From: Tyzzerella sp.
GTDB taxonomy: Bacteria; Bacillota; Clostridia; Lachnospirales; Lachnospiraceae
Reading direction: 5' to 3'
Length of the DNA stretch: 64,000 bases
Assembly (NCBI GenBank): GCA_017410145.1
Contig: JAFQRJ010000023.1
Location: 62,001-126,000 of the forward strand
The notes beneath the pieces were generated by a model. It worked only from the letters and a program-made list of their open reading frames with translations. It ran no database searches and was not told the DNA's origin. Position 1 is the first letter of the stretch; each line of letters begins with the position of its first letter. Made by a program: the position numbers and the translations under genes. Positions 45,551-55,413 of this stretch are shown piece by piece.

Positions 45551-46879
45551 TTATATTCCAAATATTTTTGTGGCTATTGTAAAGTAAATTAGAATCGTTC
45601 CTGTATCCACTAGTGTAGTAATAAGCGGTGCTGCCATAAGTGCAGGGTCGAGTCCACACTTCTTTGCAACAAGAGGTAAGGTGCATCCGATTGTTTTTGC
45701 AAGTACGACGGTGCATAATAACGTAATGCCAAGCGTGAACGCAAGCATCGGGTCATGATACATAATAACCACACGTACTCCATTTACAAGGGCAAGCATA
45801 GCACCTACCAGTGCCGCAACACGCAGTTCCTTGAAAATGACCTTCAAAATATCTCGAAATTCAATCTCGTCGGTTGCAAGACCGCGGATAATTAATGTGG
45901 AGCTTTGAGAACCACAATTACCACCTGTTCCGGTAAGCATTGGTACGAAGGTATTTAATATTGGCATGGCAATAAGTGCAGCTTCAAAATGACCCAATAC
46001 CAATCCACTTAACGTTGCGGATAACATCAAAAATAACAGCCATGGAAAGCGGCTCTTTGCATGCTCCCAAGTAGTCGTCACAAAGTAATCATCCTCACTC
46101 GGTGCAACGATACCAGCCATCATGCTCATATCTTCTGTTGTCTCTTCTTCCATAACGTCGATAGCATCATCTACAGTTACAATACCAACCATACGCATTT
46201 CTTTATCCACAACAGGAATTGCAATTAATCCGTATTTGTTAATCATAGATGCTGCTTCTTCCTGATCGTCATGTGTATGCACATAGAGAAGGTTCGTCTC
46301 CATAATTTCTTCAATCAGACGATTATCACCACTTACCAATAATTCCTTCAGAGATACTACGCCAATTAGTTTGCGCTTTTCCGTTACATAACATGTATAA
46401 ATTGTTTCACGATTCAATCCAACCTGTCGAATCTTTAAAATAGCATCTTCCACAGTCATATCTTTTTGGAAAGCAATATACTCCACATTCATGATGCTTC
46501 CGGCACTATCTTCCGGATAATTTAGCAGGGTATTAATTTGTTGGCGCGTCTCTTCATCTGTGGCCATAAGAAGTCTGTCTACTACATTTGCCGGCATCTC
46601 TTCTAACACGTCAACGGTATCATCCAGATACATTTCGTCCATGACTTCCTTAATCTCAGAATCTGTCAGGGCATTGATTAGCATCTCCTGCATATCGCTG
46701 TTCATTTCAGTGAAAGTCTCTGCCGCCTCATCCTTGCCTAATAATCTAAAAATAAGCAGAACTTGCTTCTCATCAAATTCTTCTAACATCTCCGCAATAT
46801 CAACGGGGTGCATATTTTCCAATTCTGTTTTTAATTCTTTATACTGCCTGTTTTCAAGCAATTCCAGTACTAATTCCAT
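45551..46879 (-). CDS. mgtE: Magnesium transporter MgtE
   Basis: 442 residues: an N-terminal superhelical domain (1-125), a CBS pair (about 130-250, MTVEDAILKIRQVG; VTVDDAIDVMEEE), then five membrane helices with TGTGGNCGSQSSTLIIRGLA and the pore motif PLVAKKCGLDPALMAAPLITTLVDT. The cytoplasmic domains sense Mg2+ and close the pore. GGGGAGG precedes the ATG. The whole 5' UTR is a structured leader (46902-47043). Confidence 0.95.
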   Translation of the reverse strand: MELVLELLENRQYKELKTELENMHPVDIAEMLEEFDEKQVLLIFRLLGKDEAAETFTEMNSDMQEMLINALTDSEIKEVMDEMYLDDTVDVLEEMPANVVDRLLMATDEETRQQINTLLNYPEDSAGSIMNVEYIAFQKDMTVEDAILKIRQVGLNRETIYTCYVTEKRKLIGVVSLKELLVSGDNRLIEEIMETNLLYVHTHDDQEEAASMINKYGLIAIPVVDKEMRMVGIVTVDDAIDVMEEETTEDMSMMAGIVAPSEDDYFVTTTWEHAKSRFPWLLFLMLSATLSGLVLGHFEAALIAMPILNTFVPMLTGTGGNCGSQSSTLIIRGLATDEIEFRDILKVIFKELRVAALVGAMLALVNGVRVVIMYHDPMLAFTLGITLLCTVVLAKTIGCTLPLVAKKCGLDPALMAAPLITTLVDTGTILIYFTIATKIFGI

Positions 46880-46901
46880 ACTCGCAAATACCTCCCCATT
46901 T

Positions 46902-47043
46902 GTAATTTTTCAGAGCCAAGTAAAATTTTATACAACAGACGTAAAATGCTCGCATTTTTAAGTATGTTTTTAAAATTTTATTTGGCGGATACGCCACACC
47001 GAGGAAACACAACGTGTTTTCGAGGTTGGCTCTGAACAGTTAC
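46902..47043 (-). ncRNA. Structured mgtE leader: candidate cis-regulatory RNA or MITE-like element
   Basis: Terminal inverted repeats TTCAGAGCCAA (46909-46919) and TTGGCTCTGAA (47026-47036) are extended by GTAA/TTAC across a 3x3 internal loop. They enclose TAAAATTTTA twice (46921-46930, 46971-46980, mutually complementary) around AAAATG/CATTTT; TGGCG/CGCCA (46983-46996); and AAACAC/GTGTTT (47005-47019). The predicted start of transcription is at about 47041, so the helix would open the transcript. I do not recognise M-box conserved segments. Confidence 0.55.
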
Positions 47044-47047
47044 ATTA

Positions 47048-47077
47048 ATTCTAACTCTTTTTTATGTAGATTGTCAA
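47048..47077 (-). promoter_or_regulatory. Promoter of mgtE
   Basis: On the minus strand, consensus TTGACA (47077-47072), 18 bp, TAGAAT (47053-47048). It shares bases with the divergent tmcAL -35. Confidence 0.7.
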
Positions 47078-47099
47078 ATATAAGAAGATATATTATAAT
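47071..47099 (+). promoter_or_regulatory. Promoter of tmcAL
   Basis: TTGTCA (47071-47076), 17 bp, TATAAT (47094-47099), 29 bp before the tmcAL ATG. Confidence 0.7.
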
Positions 47100-47128
47100 A
47101 GTCTCAATAAATTCCTTGGAGGTTGCTC

Positions 47129-48337
47129 ATGAAAATTGTCGGCTTAATTGCGGAATACAATCCATTTCACAATGGTCATCAATATCATATTGAAAAGGCA
47201 AAAGAAATCACTGGTGCGGATGCAGTAATTGTTGTTATGAGTGGAAACTTTGTACAACGGGGTGCGCCTGCCATTATGCCAAAACACCTGCGTGCGGAAA
47301 TGGCTTTAAAAGCCGGTGCTTCTCTCGTGCTTGAACTTCCAGTCTGCTATGCAACCGGTACAGCAGAACAATTTGCTTATGGCGCAGTCTCCATTTTGAA
47401 TAGTCTGGGTTGTGTGGAAGCAATTTGTTTCGGAAGTGAGTGTGGGGACATTAATGTTTTAAGTGAGTTAACAGAAGTTTTATGCAATGAACCTGTAGAA
47501 TATAAAGATGCTCTACAGAAACATTTACGAAATGGTCTTTCATTTCCACTTGCAAGACAAAAAGCAATCGAAGAAGTTTATCCTTCACAAGATTTTTCTG
47601 ACATATTAGGACAGCCTAACAATATACTGGGAATTGAATATTTAAAAGCCTTATATCGTTTAGATAGCAAAATGAAACCATATACAATTCAACGTGTATC
47701 ATCGCAGTATCATGACGTGGAACTGCAAGAACAGTTTAGTTCTGCTACTGCTTTGCGCCAAGCAATATTAAATGGTAACTTCGAAAACCTTAACGGACAG
47801 GTTCCATCGGATTGTATGACACTATTAGAAAGGTATTATCAGACAAGATATCCTATATTCACAAATGAATTTTCATTGCTTTTAAAATATCGTTTACTAA
47901 GTGAAACAAAATCATCTTTAACACAATATGCTGATGTCTCCGAAGAACTAGCTAACCGCATATATAATCAATTAAATAACTTTGTTTCATTTGAACAATT
48001 TTGCGAGTTACTAAAAACAAAAGAAATGACTTATTCAAGAATCAGCCGCGCTCTTCTGCATATTTTACTTGGAATCAAAAAAACAAATTATACAGATATT
48101 CAATACGCAAGAGTGCTTGGATTTAGAAAGGATGATTCTAATGTTTTGACAGTAATTAAAAACGCATCTGCTATTCCTCTATTAACAAAATTAACAGCAA
48201 CAAAAGATTTGTCTGATTCGACAGTTCATATGTTAAATCAAGACATATATGCGTCAAATCTTTATGAATCTGTTGTAACCGACAAATTAAACACACCGTT
48301 CATAAATGAACATGAGCAAGCAATTAAAATTGTATAA
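47129..48337 (+). CDS. tmcAL: tRNA(Met) cytidine acetate ligase TmcAL
   Basis: 402 residues. The N-terminal nucleotidyltransferase domain has GLIAEYNPFHNGHQYHI (HxGH) and SGNFVQRGAPAI; FGSECGD and QPNNILGIEYL are family motifs. It uses acetate and ATP to make N4-acetylcytidine at the wobble position of elongator tRNA(Met). ATG 47129 is chosen because TTGGAGG lies 6 nt upstream. It is a single plus-strand gene between minus-strand groups. Confidence 0.93.
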   Translation: MKIVGLIAEYNPFHNGHQYHIEKAKEITGADAVIVVMSGNFVQRGAPAIMPKHLRAEMALKAGASLVLELPVCYATGTAEQFAYGAVSILNSLGCVEAICFGSECGDINVLSELTEVLCNEPVEYKDALQKHLRNGLSFPLARQKAIEEVYPSQDFSDILGQPNNILGIEYLKALYRLDSKMKPYTIQRVSSQYHDVELQEQFSSATALRQAILNGNFENLNGQVPSDCMTLLERYYQTRYPIFTNEFSLLLKYRLLSETKSSLTQYADVSEELANRIYNQLNNFVSFEQFCELLKTKEMTYSRISRALLHILLGIKKTNYTDIQYARVLGFRKDDSNVLTVIKNASAIPLLTKLTATKDLSDSTVHMLNQDIYASNLYESVVTDKLNTPFINEHEQAIKIV

Positions 48338-48348
48338 AAATTTATACC

Positions 48349-48383
48349 GGGGCCTATGCATTCATAAAATCTGCATAGACCCC
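48349..48383. terminator. Hairpin between tmcAL and DUF711 gene
   Basis: GGGGCCTATGCA (48349-48360) and TGCATAGACCCC (48372-48383) form a 12-bp stem, fully paired with one G-U in the minus-strand RNA. The T run is poor on both sides, so termination is likely but not certain. Confidence 0.6.
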
Positions 48384-48426
48384 AGCAAATGATAAATTTA
48401 ATATTTTCAGCAAAATAATAATCAAT

Positions 48427-49791
48427 CTAATTCTTAAAACTATGAATCGGCGCAGGAATTCTTCCTTTGCGGTTTACAAATGCACTGCAATCGAATTCAT
48501 TAACCGGAATAATTGGTGCGTATCCAAGAAGCCCACCAAACTCAGCAATTTCTCCCACATCTTTTCCAATGACAGGGATAAGACGTACAGCGGTTGTCTT
48601 TTGGTTCACCATACCAATTGCCATTTCATCTGCTATAATTCCTGAAATGGTGGTTGCTTTCGTTTTTCCCGGAATGGCAATCATGTCAAGACCAACGGAA
48701 CATACACAGGTCATTGCCTCAAGTTTTTCTAAAGATAATGCCCCAACCGTTACTGCATCAATCATGCCTTGGTCTTCGCTGACAGGAATAAATGCACCGC
48801 TAAGTCCACCCACATAAGAAGATGCCATAACGCCACCTTTCTTTACTTGGTCATTTAGCATAGCAAGTGCAGCAGTCGTCCCCGGTGCACCAACTCTTTC
48901 CAAACCAATTTCCTCTAAAATCTCAGCAATACTATCTCCTATTGCCGGTGTTGGCGCCAAGGATAAGTCAATAATTCCAAATGGAATATTCATGCGTTTT
49001 GAGGCTTCTCCGGCTACAAGTTGCCCTACACGCGTAATCTTAAATGCGGTTTTCTTAATTGTTTCACACAGTTCTTCGAATCCTTGTCCCCGCACCTGTT
49101 CAATTGCGTGTTTTACAACACCAGGACCGCTGACACCGACGTTAATAACTGCATCCCCTTCTGTTACTCCTAAGAAGGCACCTGCCATAAATGGGTTATC
49201 GTCCGGAGCATTACAGAAGATTACTAATTTTGCACAGCCAAGGGAATCTCTGTCCTTGGTTGCCTCTGCTGTATCTTTAATGATTTCACCGCAAAGCTTC
49301 ACAGCGTCCATATTGATGCCCGTCTTTGTTGAACCTACATTAACCGAACTACAAACCCTCTCGGTTTCCGCAAGTGCCTGTGGAATGGAACGAATTAATA
49401 ATTCCTCTGACTTTGTCATTGCTTTTGAGACAAGGGCGGAATATCCACCAATAAAGTTCACACCTACTGTATGCGCTGCACGGTCTAATGTTTTTGCAAT
49501 TGTAACAAAATCCTCGCTGGTTTTACAAGCTGCTGCACCAATTAATGAGATTGGCGTAACAGAAATACGCTTATTCACAATCGGAATTCCAAATTCATGT
49601 TCAATTGCCTGACCGGTGGAAACCAAATCCTTTGCAATACTTGTAATTTTGTTATAAATATTTTCATTTAATTTATTCAAATCAGAATCAATACAATCCA
49701 TAAGGCTAATTCCCAAGGTAATGGTACGTACATCCAGGTTTTCCTGGGAAATCATCTGATTCGTTTCTGTGACTTCATAAATATTTATCAT
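48427..49791 (-). CDS. PFL family protein, DUF711 / UPF0210
   Basis: 454 residues. [31 protein letters not shown] and [17 protein letters not shown] are DUF711 motifs; the family has a pyruvate-formate-lyase-like barrel and no proven function. ATG 49791 is preferred because TAGGAGAC lies upstream and the preceding in-frame part overlaps the ACT gene. It is paired with the ACT-domain gene, as in S. pneumoniae (SP_0238/SP_0239). Confidence 0.88.
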   Translation of the reverse strand: MINIYEVTETNQMISQENLDVRTITLGISLMDCIDSDLNKLNENIYNKITSIAKDLVSTGQAIEHEFGIPIVNKRISVTPISLIGAAACKTSEDFVTIAKTLDRAAHTVGVNFIGGYSALVSKAMTKSEELLIRSIPQALAETERVCSSVNVGSTKTGINMDAVKLCGEIIKDTAEATKDRDSLGCAKLVIFCNAPDDNPFMAGAFLGVTEGDAVINVGVSGPGVVKHAIEQVRGQGFEELCETIKKTAFKITRVGQLVAGEASKRMNIPFGIIDLSLAPTPAIGDSIAEILEEIGLERVGAPGTTAALAMLNDQVKKGGVMASSYVGGLSGAFIPVSEDQGMIDAVTVGALSLEKLEAMTCVCSVGLDMIAIPGKTKATTISGIIADEMAIGMVNQKTTAVRLIPVIGKDVGEIAEFGGLLGYAPIIPVNEFDCSAFVNRKGRIPAPIHSFKN

Positions 49792-49810
49792 GTTTTTTAG
49801 TCTCCTATAA

Positions 49811-50083
49811 TTAAAGTCTATGCATTTTTTCAAAGATTTCAGCTCTTTGGCAACGGATAGTCACACCGATTTCTTCACCAATTGCTTCTAACTCTTCAAA
49901 CACAGTGCCGAATTCTTTTTCTGTTGCGGACATGTCCGTAATCATCATCATGTTGAAATATCCTTGTACAATTGTTTGTGAAATGTCCAGAATGTTAATA
50001 CTGTTATCTGCTAAATATGTACAGACCTTCGCAATAATTCCTACCGTGTCTTTTCCGACTACCGTAATAATACATTTTTTCAT
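49811..50083 (-). CDS. ACT domain protein, UPF0237
   Basis: 90 residues, a single ACT domain ([47 protein letters not shown]). UPF0237 proteins are thought to be small-molecule sensors. It lies 19 nt before the DUF711 gene. The conserved pairing suggests it regulates or partners that protein. AAGGAGG precedes the ATG. Confidence 0.9.
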   Translation of the reverse strand: MKKCIITVVGKDTVGIIAKVCTYLADNSINILDISQTIVQGYFNMMMITDMSATEKEFGTVFEELEAIGEEIGVTIRCQRAEIFEKMHRL

Positions 50084-50097
50084 AATTTTCCTCCTTG

Positions 50098-50895
50098 TTA
50101 TACATTAAATATTTTTGACATTTTGTCTCTATCTGCAACCATCAGCGGAACATCATTTCCGTTAAATGGTGTCTTGCTCATTGTAACTTCCAGTTTTACT
50201 GTCTCATAAGCTAGTTCTGCGTAATTATTCTCCTTGCTTAAATGACCCAACAAAACGCATGTTAGCTTATCATGTAGAATATCACAAAGCAATCTTCCTG
50301 ACAACTCGTTTGATAGATGTCCTTTGTTTCCTAGCACTCGCTGTTTCAATGGATATGGGTAAGGACCAACCTCTACCATATGTGTATCATGGTTTGCTTC
50401 CAGAAGAACTGCATTTAAGTTTTTCAAGTTTTCTACAATGTACTCATCATAGGTACCCAGGTCTGTTGCAACCGCAACCGCTTTGTCCTCTCCTTCAATG
50501 CGAAACCCGGTTGGTTCATTTGCATCATGTGAAATGGAAAACGGCTTCACTTTCAAGTCGCCAATTTCAAAAACAGAATCCACCTTTAACTCATGCAAGA
50601 GCCCCTCCGGCATCTTTCCAATTGTTTTACATGTTTGGATTCCTGCAATGGTACCCTTTGATGCATAAATCGGAACATTATATTTTCTACTAAAAACACC
50701 TAACCCTTGTATGTGGTCTACATGCTCATGGGTGATGAAAATTCCACTAATTTCCTCTCCCTTTACATTTAATTCTGCAAGCCCATCTTCTATTCTTTTT
50801 TTGCTAATCCCTGTATCAATAAGCAGATGTGTGTTGTCGCTTCCAATATAAATGCAATTTCCACTGCTACCACTTGCAATGCTACATAATCTCAT
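50098..50895 (-). CDS. MBL fold metallo-hydrolase (YycJ/WalJ-like)
   Basis: 265 residues. The metallo-beta-lactamase motif HEHVDHIQG, further ligands in ISHDANEPTG and ATDLGTYD, and GNKGHLSNE match the YycJ/WalJ group (possible exonuclease or cell-wall-linked role in Bacilli). No walRK genes are nearby; here it sits between coaE and the ACT gene. The exact substrate is unknown. Confidence 0.87.
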   Translation of the reverse strand: MRLCSIASGSSGNCIYIGSDNTHLLIDTGISKKRIEDGLAELNVKGEEISGIFITHEHVDHIQGLGVFSRKYNVPIYASKGTIAGIQTCKTIGKMPEGLLHELKVDSVFEIGDLKVKPFSISHDANEPTGFRIEGEDKAVAVATDLGTYDEYIVENLKNLNAVLLEANHDTHMVEVGPYPYPLKQRVLGNKGHLSNELSGRLLCDILHDKLTCVLLGHLSKENNYAELAYETVKLEVTMSKTPFNGNDVPLMVADRDKMSKIFNV

Positions 50896-50905
50896 TTATT
50901 TTCTC

Positions 50906-51493
50906 CTAACAATTCATTGCCTTCTCAATCTGATAACAAGTATCCTCAAAATCCGCGCTATTGTCAATCAAAACATGACATTCTTTGCGAAAAATATCCT
51001 CTGATAATTGAGAAGACATGATTGCATCTATTTTTTCATCCGTATAACCGCGACTTGATTTTAAGCGGTCCCTGCGAATATTCTCATCACAGTAAATATA
51101 CCACATTTCATCGCAAATTTGATTGTAATTTTCTTCTAAAAGTAAAGCTGCTTCAATAATAAAATATGTAGTTTGTTTTTTGCTCTCTCTTTGAATCCAT
51201 TCCACTATGTATTCCTTTACAGCGGGATGCATGATTTGATTCAATATAGATAATTTTTCTGTGTCGGTAAACACAATTTGCCCCAGTTTCCCACGATTAA
51301 TTGTTCCATCTTCATTCAAAATGCTTTCACCAAAACAAGAGACAATTTGTGTATAACACTTTTGTCCCTGTTCCTGCAATTTCCATGCCACATGGTCTGC
51401 CTGACAAATAACTGCATTGTATTTTGTCTTCATATAAGAGAGAACTCGGCTCTTTCCAGAACCGACTCCCCCTGTAATTCCTATTATTTTCAT
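50906..51493 (-). CDS. coaE: Dephospho-CoA kinase
   Basis: 195 residues. P-loop GITGGVGSGKSRV at the N-terminus, ADHVAWKLQEQG, HPAVKEYI and EAALLLEE are CoaE motifs. It performs the last step of CoA synthesis. ATG 51493 shares one base with the polA stop (TAATG), so translation is coupled; GAGG lies upstream. Confidence 0.93.
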   Translation of the reverse strand: MKIIGITGGVGSGKSRVLSYMKTKYNAVICQADHVAWKLQEQGQKCYTQIVSCFGESILNEDGTINRGKLGQIVFTDTEKLSILNQIMHPAVKEYIVEWIQRESKKQTTYFIIEAALLLEENYNQICDEMWYIYCDENIRRDRLKSSRGYTDEKIDAIMSSQLSEDIFRKECHVLIDNSADFEDTCYQIEKAMNC

Positions 51494-54108
51494 TATTTCG
51501 CCTCGTACCAATTCTTTCCTGTATGCATATCAACATCAAGCGGAACTGAAATTTGTGCAGCATGTTCCATTTCGTACTTAAGAATTTCTTTCACTTTATC
51601 GACTTCCGACTCATGAGCCTCAATTAACAATTCATCGTGCACCTGCAGTACAAGTCTTGATTTTAATTGTTCTTCTTTCAATCTCTTTTGCACGCCAATC
51701 ATGGCAATCTTCATAATATCTGCCGCCGTTCCCTGAATCGGTGAATTCATAGCCACGCGCTCGCCAAATGAGCGTTGCATAAAGTTGCTGGATGATAATT
51801 CCGGAATTGGTCTCCTTCTTCCAAACAAGGTGGTTACATAGCCCTTATCTTTTCCCGTTTGGACTGCATCATCCAAAAATTTCTTAATTCCCGGATAGGT
51901 GTTAAAATAATTTTCTATATATTGCGCAGCTTCTTTTTTCGTTATACTAAGATCTTGACTAAGACCAAAGGAACTAATTCCATATACAATACCAAAATTT
52001 ACAGCTTTTGCGTTTCGTCTCTGGAGTTCTGTTACTTCATCGAAAGGAATATGGAACACCTGTGAAGCTGTCATGCGATGAATATCTCTTGCTTCCCTAT
52101 AGGCAGCAATCAACTGCTCATCACCAGAACAATGTGCTAGGATACGTAGTTCTATCTGGGAATAATCTGCGTCCACAAACACATAACCATCCTCCGGAAC
52201 AAACACCTTTCGAATCAGCCTTCCAAGTTCCATCCGAATCGGAATGTTTTGTAAATTAGGCTCTGTACTGCTGATTCTTCCGGTTGCCGTGATGGTCTGA
52301 TTAAATTTGCCATGAATACGTCCATCTTCTGCAATATAGTTTGCCAGACCATCTGCATAAGTGGACTTTAATTTTGTCAATTGACGATATTCTAAAATAT
52401 CAGCCACAATCGGATAATCCACTGCCAATTTATCCAATACATCTGCCGATGTAGAATAGCCGGTTTTTGTTTTCTTTCCGCTTGGTAATCCCAGTTTCTC
52501 AAACAGAATTACGCCTAATTGTTTCGGCGAGTTAATATTAAATTCTTCTTCGGCAGCCTCATAGATTTTCTTTTCTAATTCTACGATTTTAACTGCCAGT
52601 TGATCTCCATAAACTTTAAGTGCCGGTGCTTCTACCTTCACCCCATTCTTTTCCATCTCATAAAGTGTAAATAGAAGTGGCATTTCAATATCAGAAAACA
52701 GTTTATCCATCTGAGCATCAGTAAGTTTGCTCATCAACGGTTCACAACTTGCATATGCAACATAGCACTCATAAAAGCATTTCTGAAGTTCATCCGCTTT
52801 ATCGTCAATTAGAATATCCAGTTGCTCTCTTGCAACATCTGTATAATCGTAATCATTCTTAAGTGGATTTAAAAGATATGCAGCAATAATGGCATCAAAG
52901 CACACCTCTCTACGCACATCTTCTATATGTTCCAGCGCTTCTTTTGCGTGAAACAAGGAAAACTTTTCGACACATTTCGACACATCTACAATCTCATCAA
53001 GCAAGTAAGAAATGGCAATATCTTCCTCTGTCGTAATGACGTAAATATCCTCTTTTCCAAAGGAAATTCCGACGCCTGTAAGCCCGGCATCCATCATAAA
53101 TAATGGCAACACATTCGTAGTATCTTTATAAAAAGAAATCCCGACTACTTTTTGCTGCTTTGCTTTTGCAAATATTTCATCAGCTTCTTTTTTAACTGTA
53201 ATCTTCTTAAATGCATCCTCGACCTTATTTGTCGGCGCCGAAACCTCAAATCTTGACAAAAGATTTTTAAACTGCAATCTTTGGAAATACACATACGCTT
53301 CTTTTGTATATAAATCTCCTAATCTTGCTTCCTCTAAATTATATGCAAAATCTGCATCCACATTAATCGTAGCAAGCACCTTACTCATCTGTGCCAAATC
53401 ATAATGTTCCGCTAATGCATTTGCGGCACGTGGTGGTTTGAGTTCACTTACATGTGCATAGGCATTCTCAATGGAACCATATTCTACGATAATCTTTGTA
53501 GCAGTCTTTTCTCCAATGCTAGGAACTCCCGGAATATTGTCAGAGGTATCTCCCATTAACGCTTTTAAATCAATAAATTCCTTTGGAGTCACCTCGTAGC
53601 GAGTCTTTACATCCTCTGCATAATAATCCTCAACCTCTGTTCTTCCTTGTTTTGTTTTTGGAATACGAATTTTTATCTTCTCAGTAGCTAACTGTAACAA
53701 ATCACGGTCTCCTGAAATTACAGACACATCCATTCCCATTTCCTCGCATCGTTTGGAAATAGTTCCAAGAAGGTCGTCTGCTTCTAATCCTGCCTGCTCA
53801 ATAATCTTTACGCCCATTGCATGAAGCACTTCTTTAATGACAGGAACCTGCTGACGCAGTTCATCCGCCATCGGTTTTCTCGTTCCTTTATATTCCGCAT
53901 ACATCTCATGGCGGAATGTAGGAGCATGCACATCAAATGCAACTGTCAAATATTCCGGTTTTTCTTCCTCTAAAATTTTGAACATAATATTTAAGAAACC
54001 ATAAATCGCATTGGTATGGAGTCCCTCAGAATTGGTCAAATCCGGCACTCCATAAAATGCACGATTTAAAATACTATGTCCATCAATTAAAACGATCTTA
54101 CTGCTCAA
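51493..54108 (-). CDS. polA: DNA polymerase I
   Basis: 871 residues: a 5'-3' exonuclease domain (1-290; GDRDLLQLA, GDTSDNIPGVPSIGEKTA), a central domain with the proofreading fold but lacking the DxE exonuclease motif, and the polymerase with motif A DYSQIELRILAH, the O helix RRNAKAVNFGIVYG and motif C HDELL. It removes primers and fills gaps. Proofreading is probably inactive, as in Bacillus Pol I. It is followed by coaE, a common order. Confidence 0.97.
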   Translation of the reverse strand: MSSKIVLIDGHSILNRAFYGVPDLTNSEGLHTNAIYGFLNIMFKILEEEKPEYLTVAFDVHAPTFRHEMYAEYKGTRKPMADELRQQVPVIKEVLHAMGVKIIEQAGLEADDLLGTISKRCEEMGMDVSVISGDRDLLQLATEKIKIRIPKTKQGRTEVEDYYAEDVKTRYEVTPKEFIDLKALMGDTSDNIPGVPSIGEKTATKIIVEYGSIENAYAHVSELKPPRAANALAEHYDLAQMSKVLATINVDADFAYNLEEARLGDLYTKEAYVYFQRLQFKNLLSRFEVSAPTNKVEDAFKKITVKKEADEIFAKAKQQKVVGISFYKDTTNVLPLFMMDAGLTGVGISFGKEDIYVITTEEDIAISYLLDEIVDVSKCVEKFSLFHAKEALEHIEDVRREVCFDAIIAAYLLNPLKNDYDYTDVAREQLDILIDDKADELQKCFYECYVAYASCEPLMSKLTDAQMDKLFSDIEMPLLFTLYEMEKNGVKVEAPALKVYGDQLAVKIVELEKKIYEAAEEEFNINSPKQLGVILFEKLGLPSGKKTKTGYSTSADVLDKLAVDYPIVADILEYRQLTKLKSTYADGLANYIAEDGRIHGKFNQTITATGRISSTEPNLQNIPIRMELGRLIRKVFVPEDGYVFVDADYSQIELRILAHCSGDEQLIAAYREARDIHRMTASQVFHIPFDEVTELQRRNAKAVNFGIVYGISSFGLSQDLSITKKEAAQYIENYFNTYPGIKKFLDDAVQTGKDKGYVTTLFGRRRPIPELSSSNFMQRSFGERVAMNSPIQGTAADIMKIAMIGVQKRLKEEQLKSRLVLQVHDELLIEAHESEVDKVKEILKYEMEHAAQISVPLDVDMHTGKNWYEAK

Positions 54109-54120
54109 AGGTAAGTCCTC

Positions 54121-55380
54121 CTACAAATCAATATCAAAACAATCAAATGTAGCAAAATAATCACTTGGCTTTTCTGCTCTACGAATCAGTTGTACACTTC
54201 CATCTTCTTTTAACAGCAGTTCTGCTGATTTCAACTTTCCATTGTAATTATATCCCATTGCATATCCATGCGCACCGGTATCATGAATCACTAAGGTGTC
54301 CCCCATTTCAATCTCCGGCAACATACGATCAATTGCAAATTTATCATTGTTTTCACAAAGAGACCCTGTAATATCATACTTATGGTCACAAGGTTTATTT
54401 TCCTTACCCATAACTGTAATATGATGATATGCGCCGTACATAGCAGGGCGCATTAAATCTACTGCACAAGCATCGCAGCCGATGTACTCTTTGTGTGTAT
54501 GTTTTTCATGGATTGCTTTTGTTACCAGACAACCATATGGTCCCATCATAAAACGTCCAAGTTCTGTATAGATTGCCACATCACCCATTCCTGCTGGCAC
54601 CAATACCTCCTCGAACACTTTTCTTACACCTTCTCCAATTGCATAGATATCATTTGCTTCTTGGTCCGGACGGTATGGAATACCTATTCCACCGGAAAGA
54701 TTAATAAACTTAATATGTGCGCCTGTTTCTTTTTGCAACTTTACAGCCACTTCAAACAGTACTTTTGCAAGCATTGGGTAGTATTCATTTGTCACGGTGT
54801 TACTAGCCAAAAACGCATGAATACCAAATTCCTTTGCACCCTTTGCTTTTAACACCTTAAATGCTTCAAACAACTGCTCTGTTGTCATACCGTATTTCGC
54901 GTCACCAGGGTTGTCCATGATATCGTTACTAATCTTAAACAATCCACCCGGGTTATAACGACAACTGATGGTTTCCGGAATATGGCCGATTGTCTTTTCC
55001 AAGAAATCAATGTGGGTGTAATCATCTAAATTTATAATTGCCCCTAACTTGTTTGCATATACAAACTCCTCTGCCGGAGTTGCATTGGAAGAAAACATAA
55101 TCTCCTCACCAACTGCTCCGATTGCTTCGGAAAGCATTAATTCTGTATAAGATGAACAATCACAACCACATCCATATTCTCTCAAAATATTAATTAAGAA
55201 TGGGTTCGGTGTCGCCTTCACTGCAAAATATTCTTTAAATCCTTTATTCCATGAAAATGCTTCTCTTAAAGCTTTTGCATTTTCGCGAATCCCCTTTTCA
55301 TCATACAAATGAAATGGAGTTGGATAGTCTTTCATAATCTCATCTAACTTTTCTTTGTTAACGAATGGTAATTTACTCAT
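54121..55380 (-). CDS. lysA: Diaminopimelate decarboxylase family protein
   Basis: 419 residues of the fold III PLP decarboxylases. The PLP lysine is in YFAVKATPNP; NLSGGIGIPY is the phosphate loop, and GSLCENNDKFA holds the catalytic Cys of DapDC-type enzymes. It most likely converts meso-diaminopimelate to lysine; a related substrate cannot be excluded. It sits 12 nt before polA. AGGAGAAG precedes the start. Confidence 0.82.
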   Translation of the reverse strand: MSKLPFVNKEKLDEIMKDYPTPFHLYDEKGIRENAKALREAFSWNKGFKEYFAVKATPNPFLINILREYGCGCDCSSYTELMLSEAIGAVGEEIMFSSNATPAEEFVYANKLGAIINLDDYTHIDFLEKTIGHIPETISCRYNPGGLFKISNDIMDNPGDAKYGMTTEQLFEAFKVLKAKGAKEFGIHAFLASNTVTNEYYPMLAKVLFEVAVKLQKETGAHIKFINLSGGIGIPYRPDQEANDIYAIGEGVRKVFEEVLVPAGMGDVAIYTELGRFMMGPYGCLVTKAIHEKHTHKEYIGCDACAVDLMRPAMYGAYHHITVMGKENKPCDHKYDITGSLCENNDKFAIDRMLPEIEMGDTLVIHDTGAHGYAMGYNYNGKLKSAELLLKEDGSVQLIRRAEKPSDYFATFDCFDIDL

Positions 55381-55413
55381 ATCGAACTTCTCCTTATAAA
55401 AACTATATTCAAA

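Noticed and set aside
46880..47128. M-box (ykoK) Mg2+ riboswitch upstream of mgtE
   Set aside because: The location is right, but none of the conserved M-box segments I know could be found on the mgtE strand; the stems present have a different layout.
48992..49612. 206-residue open frame on the plus strand inside the DUF711 gene
   Set aside because: It lies entirely antisense to a well-supported gene, has no good ribosome site and its product is Ser/Thr/Pro-rich, typical of a codon shadow.
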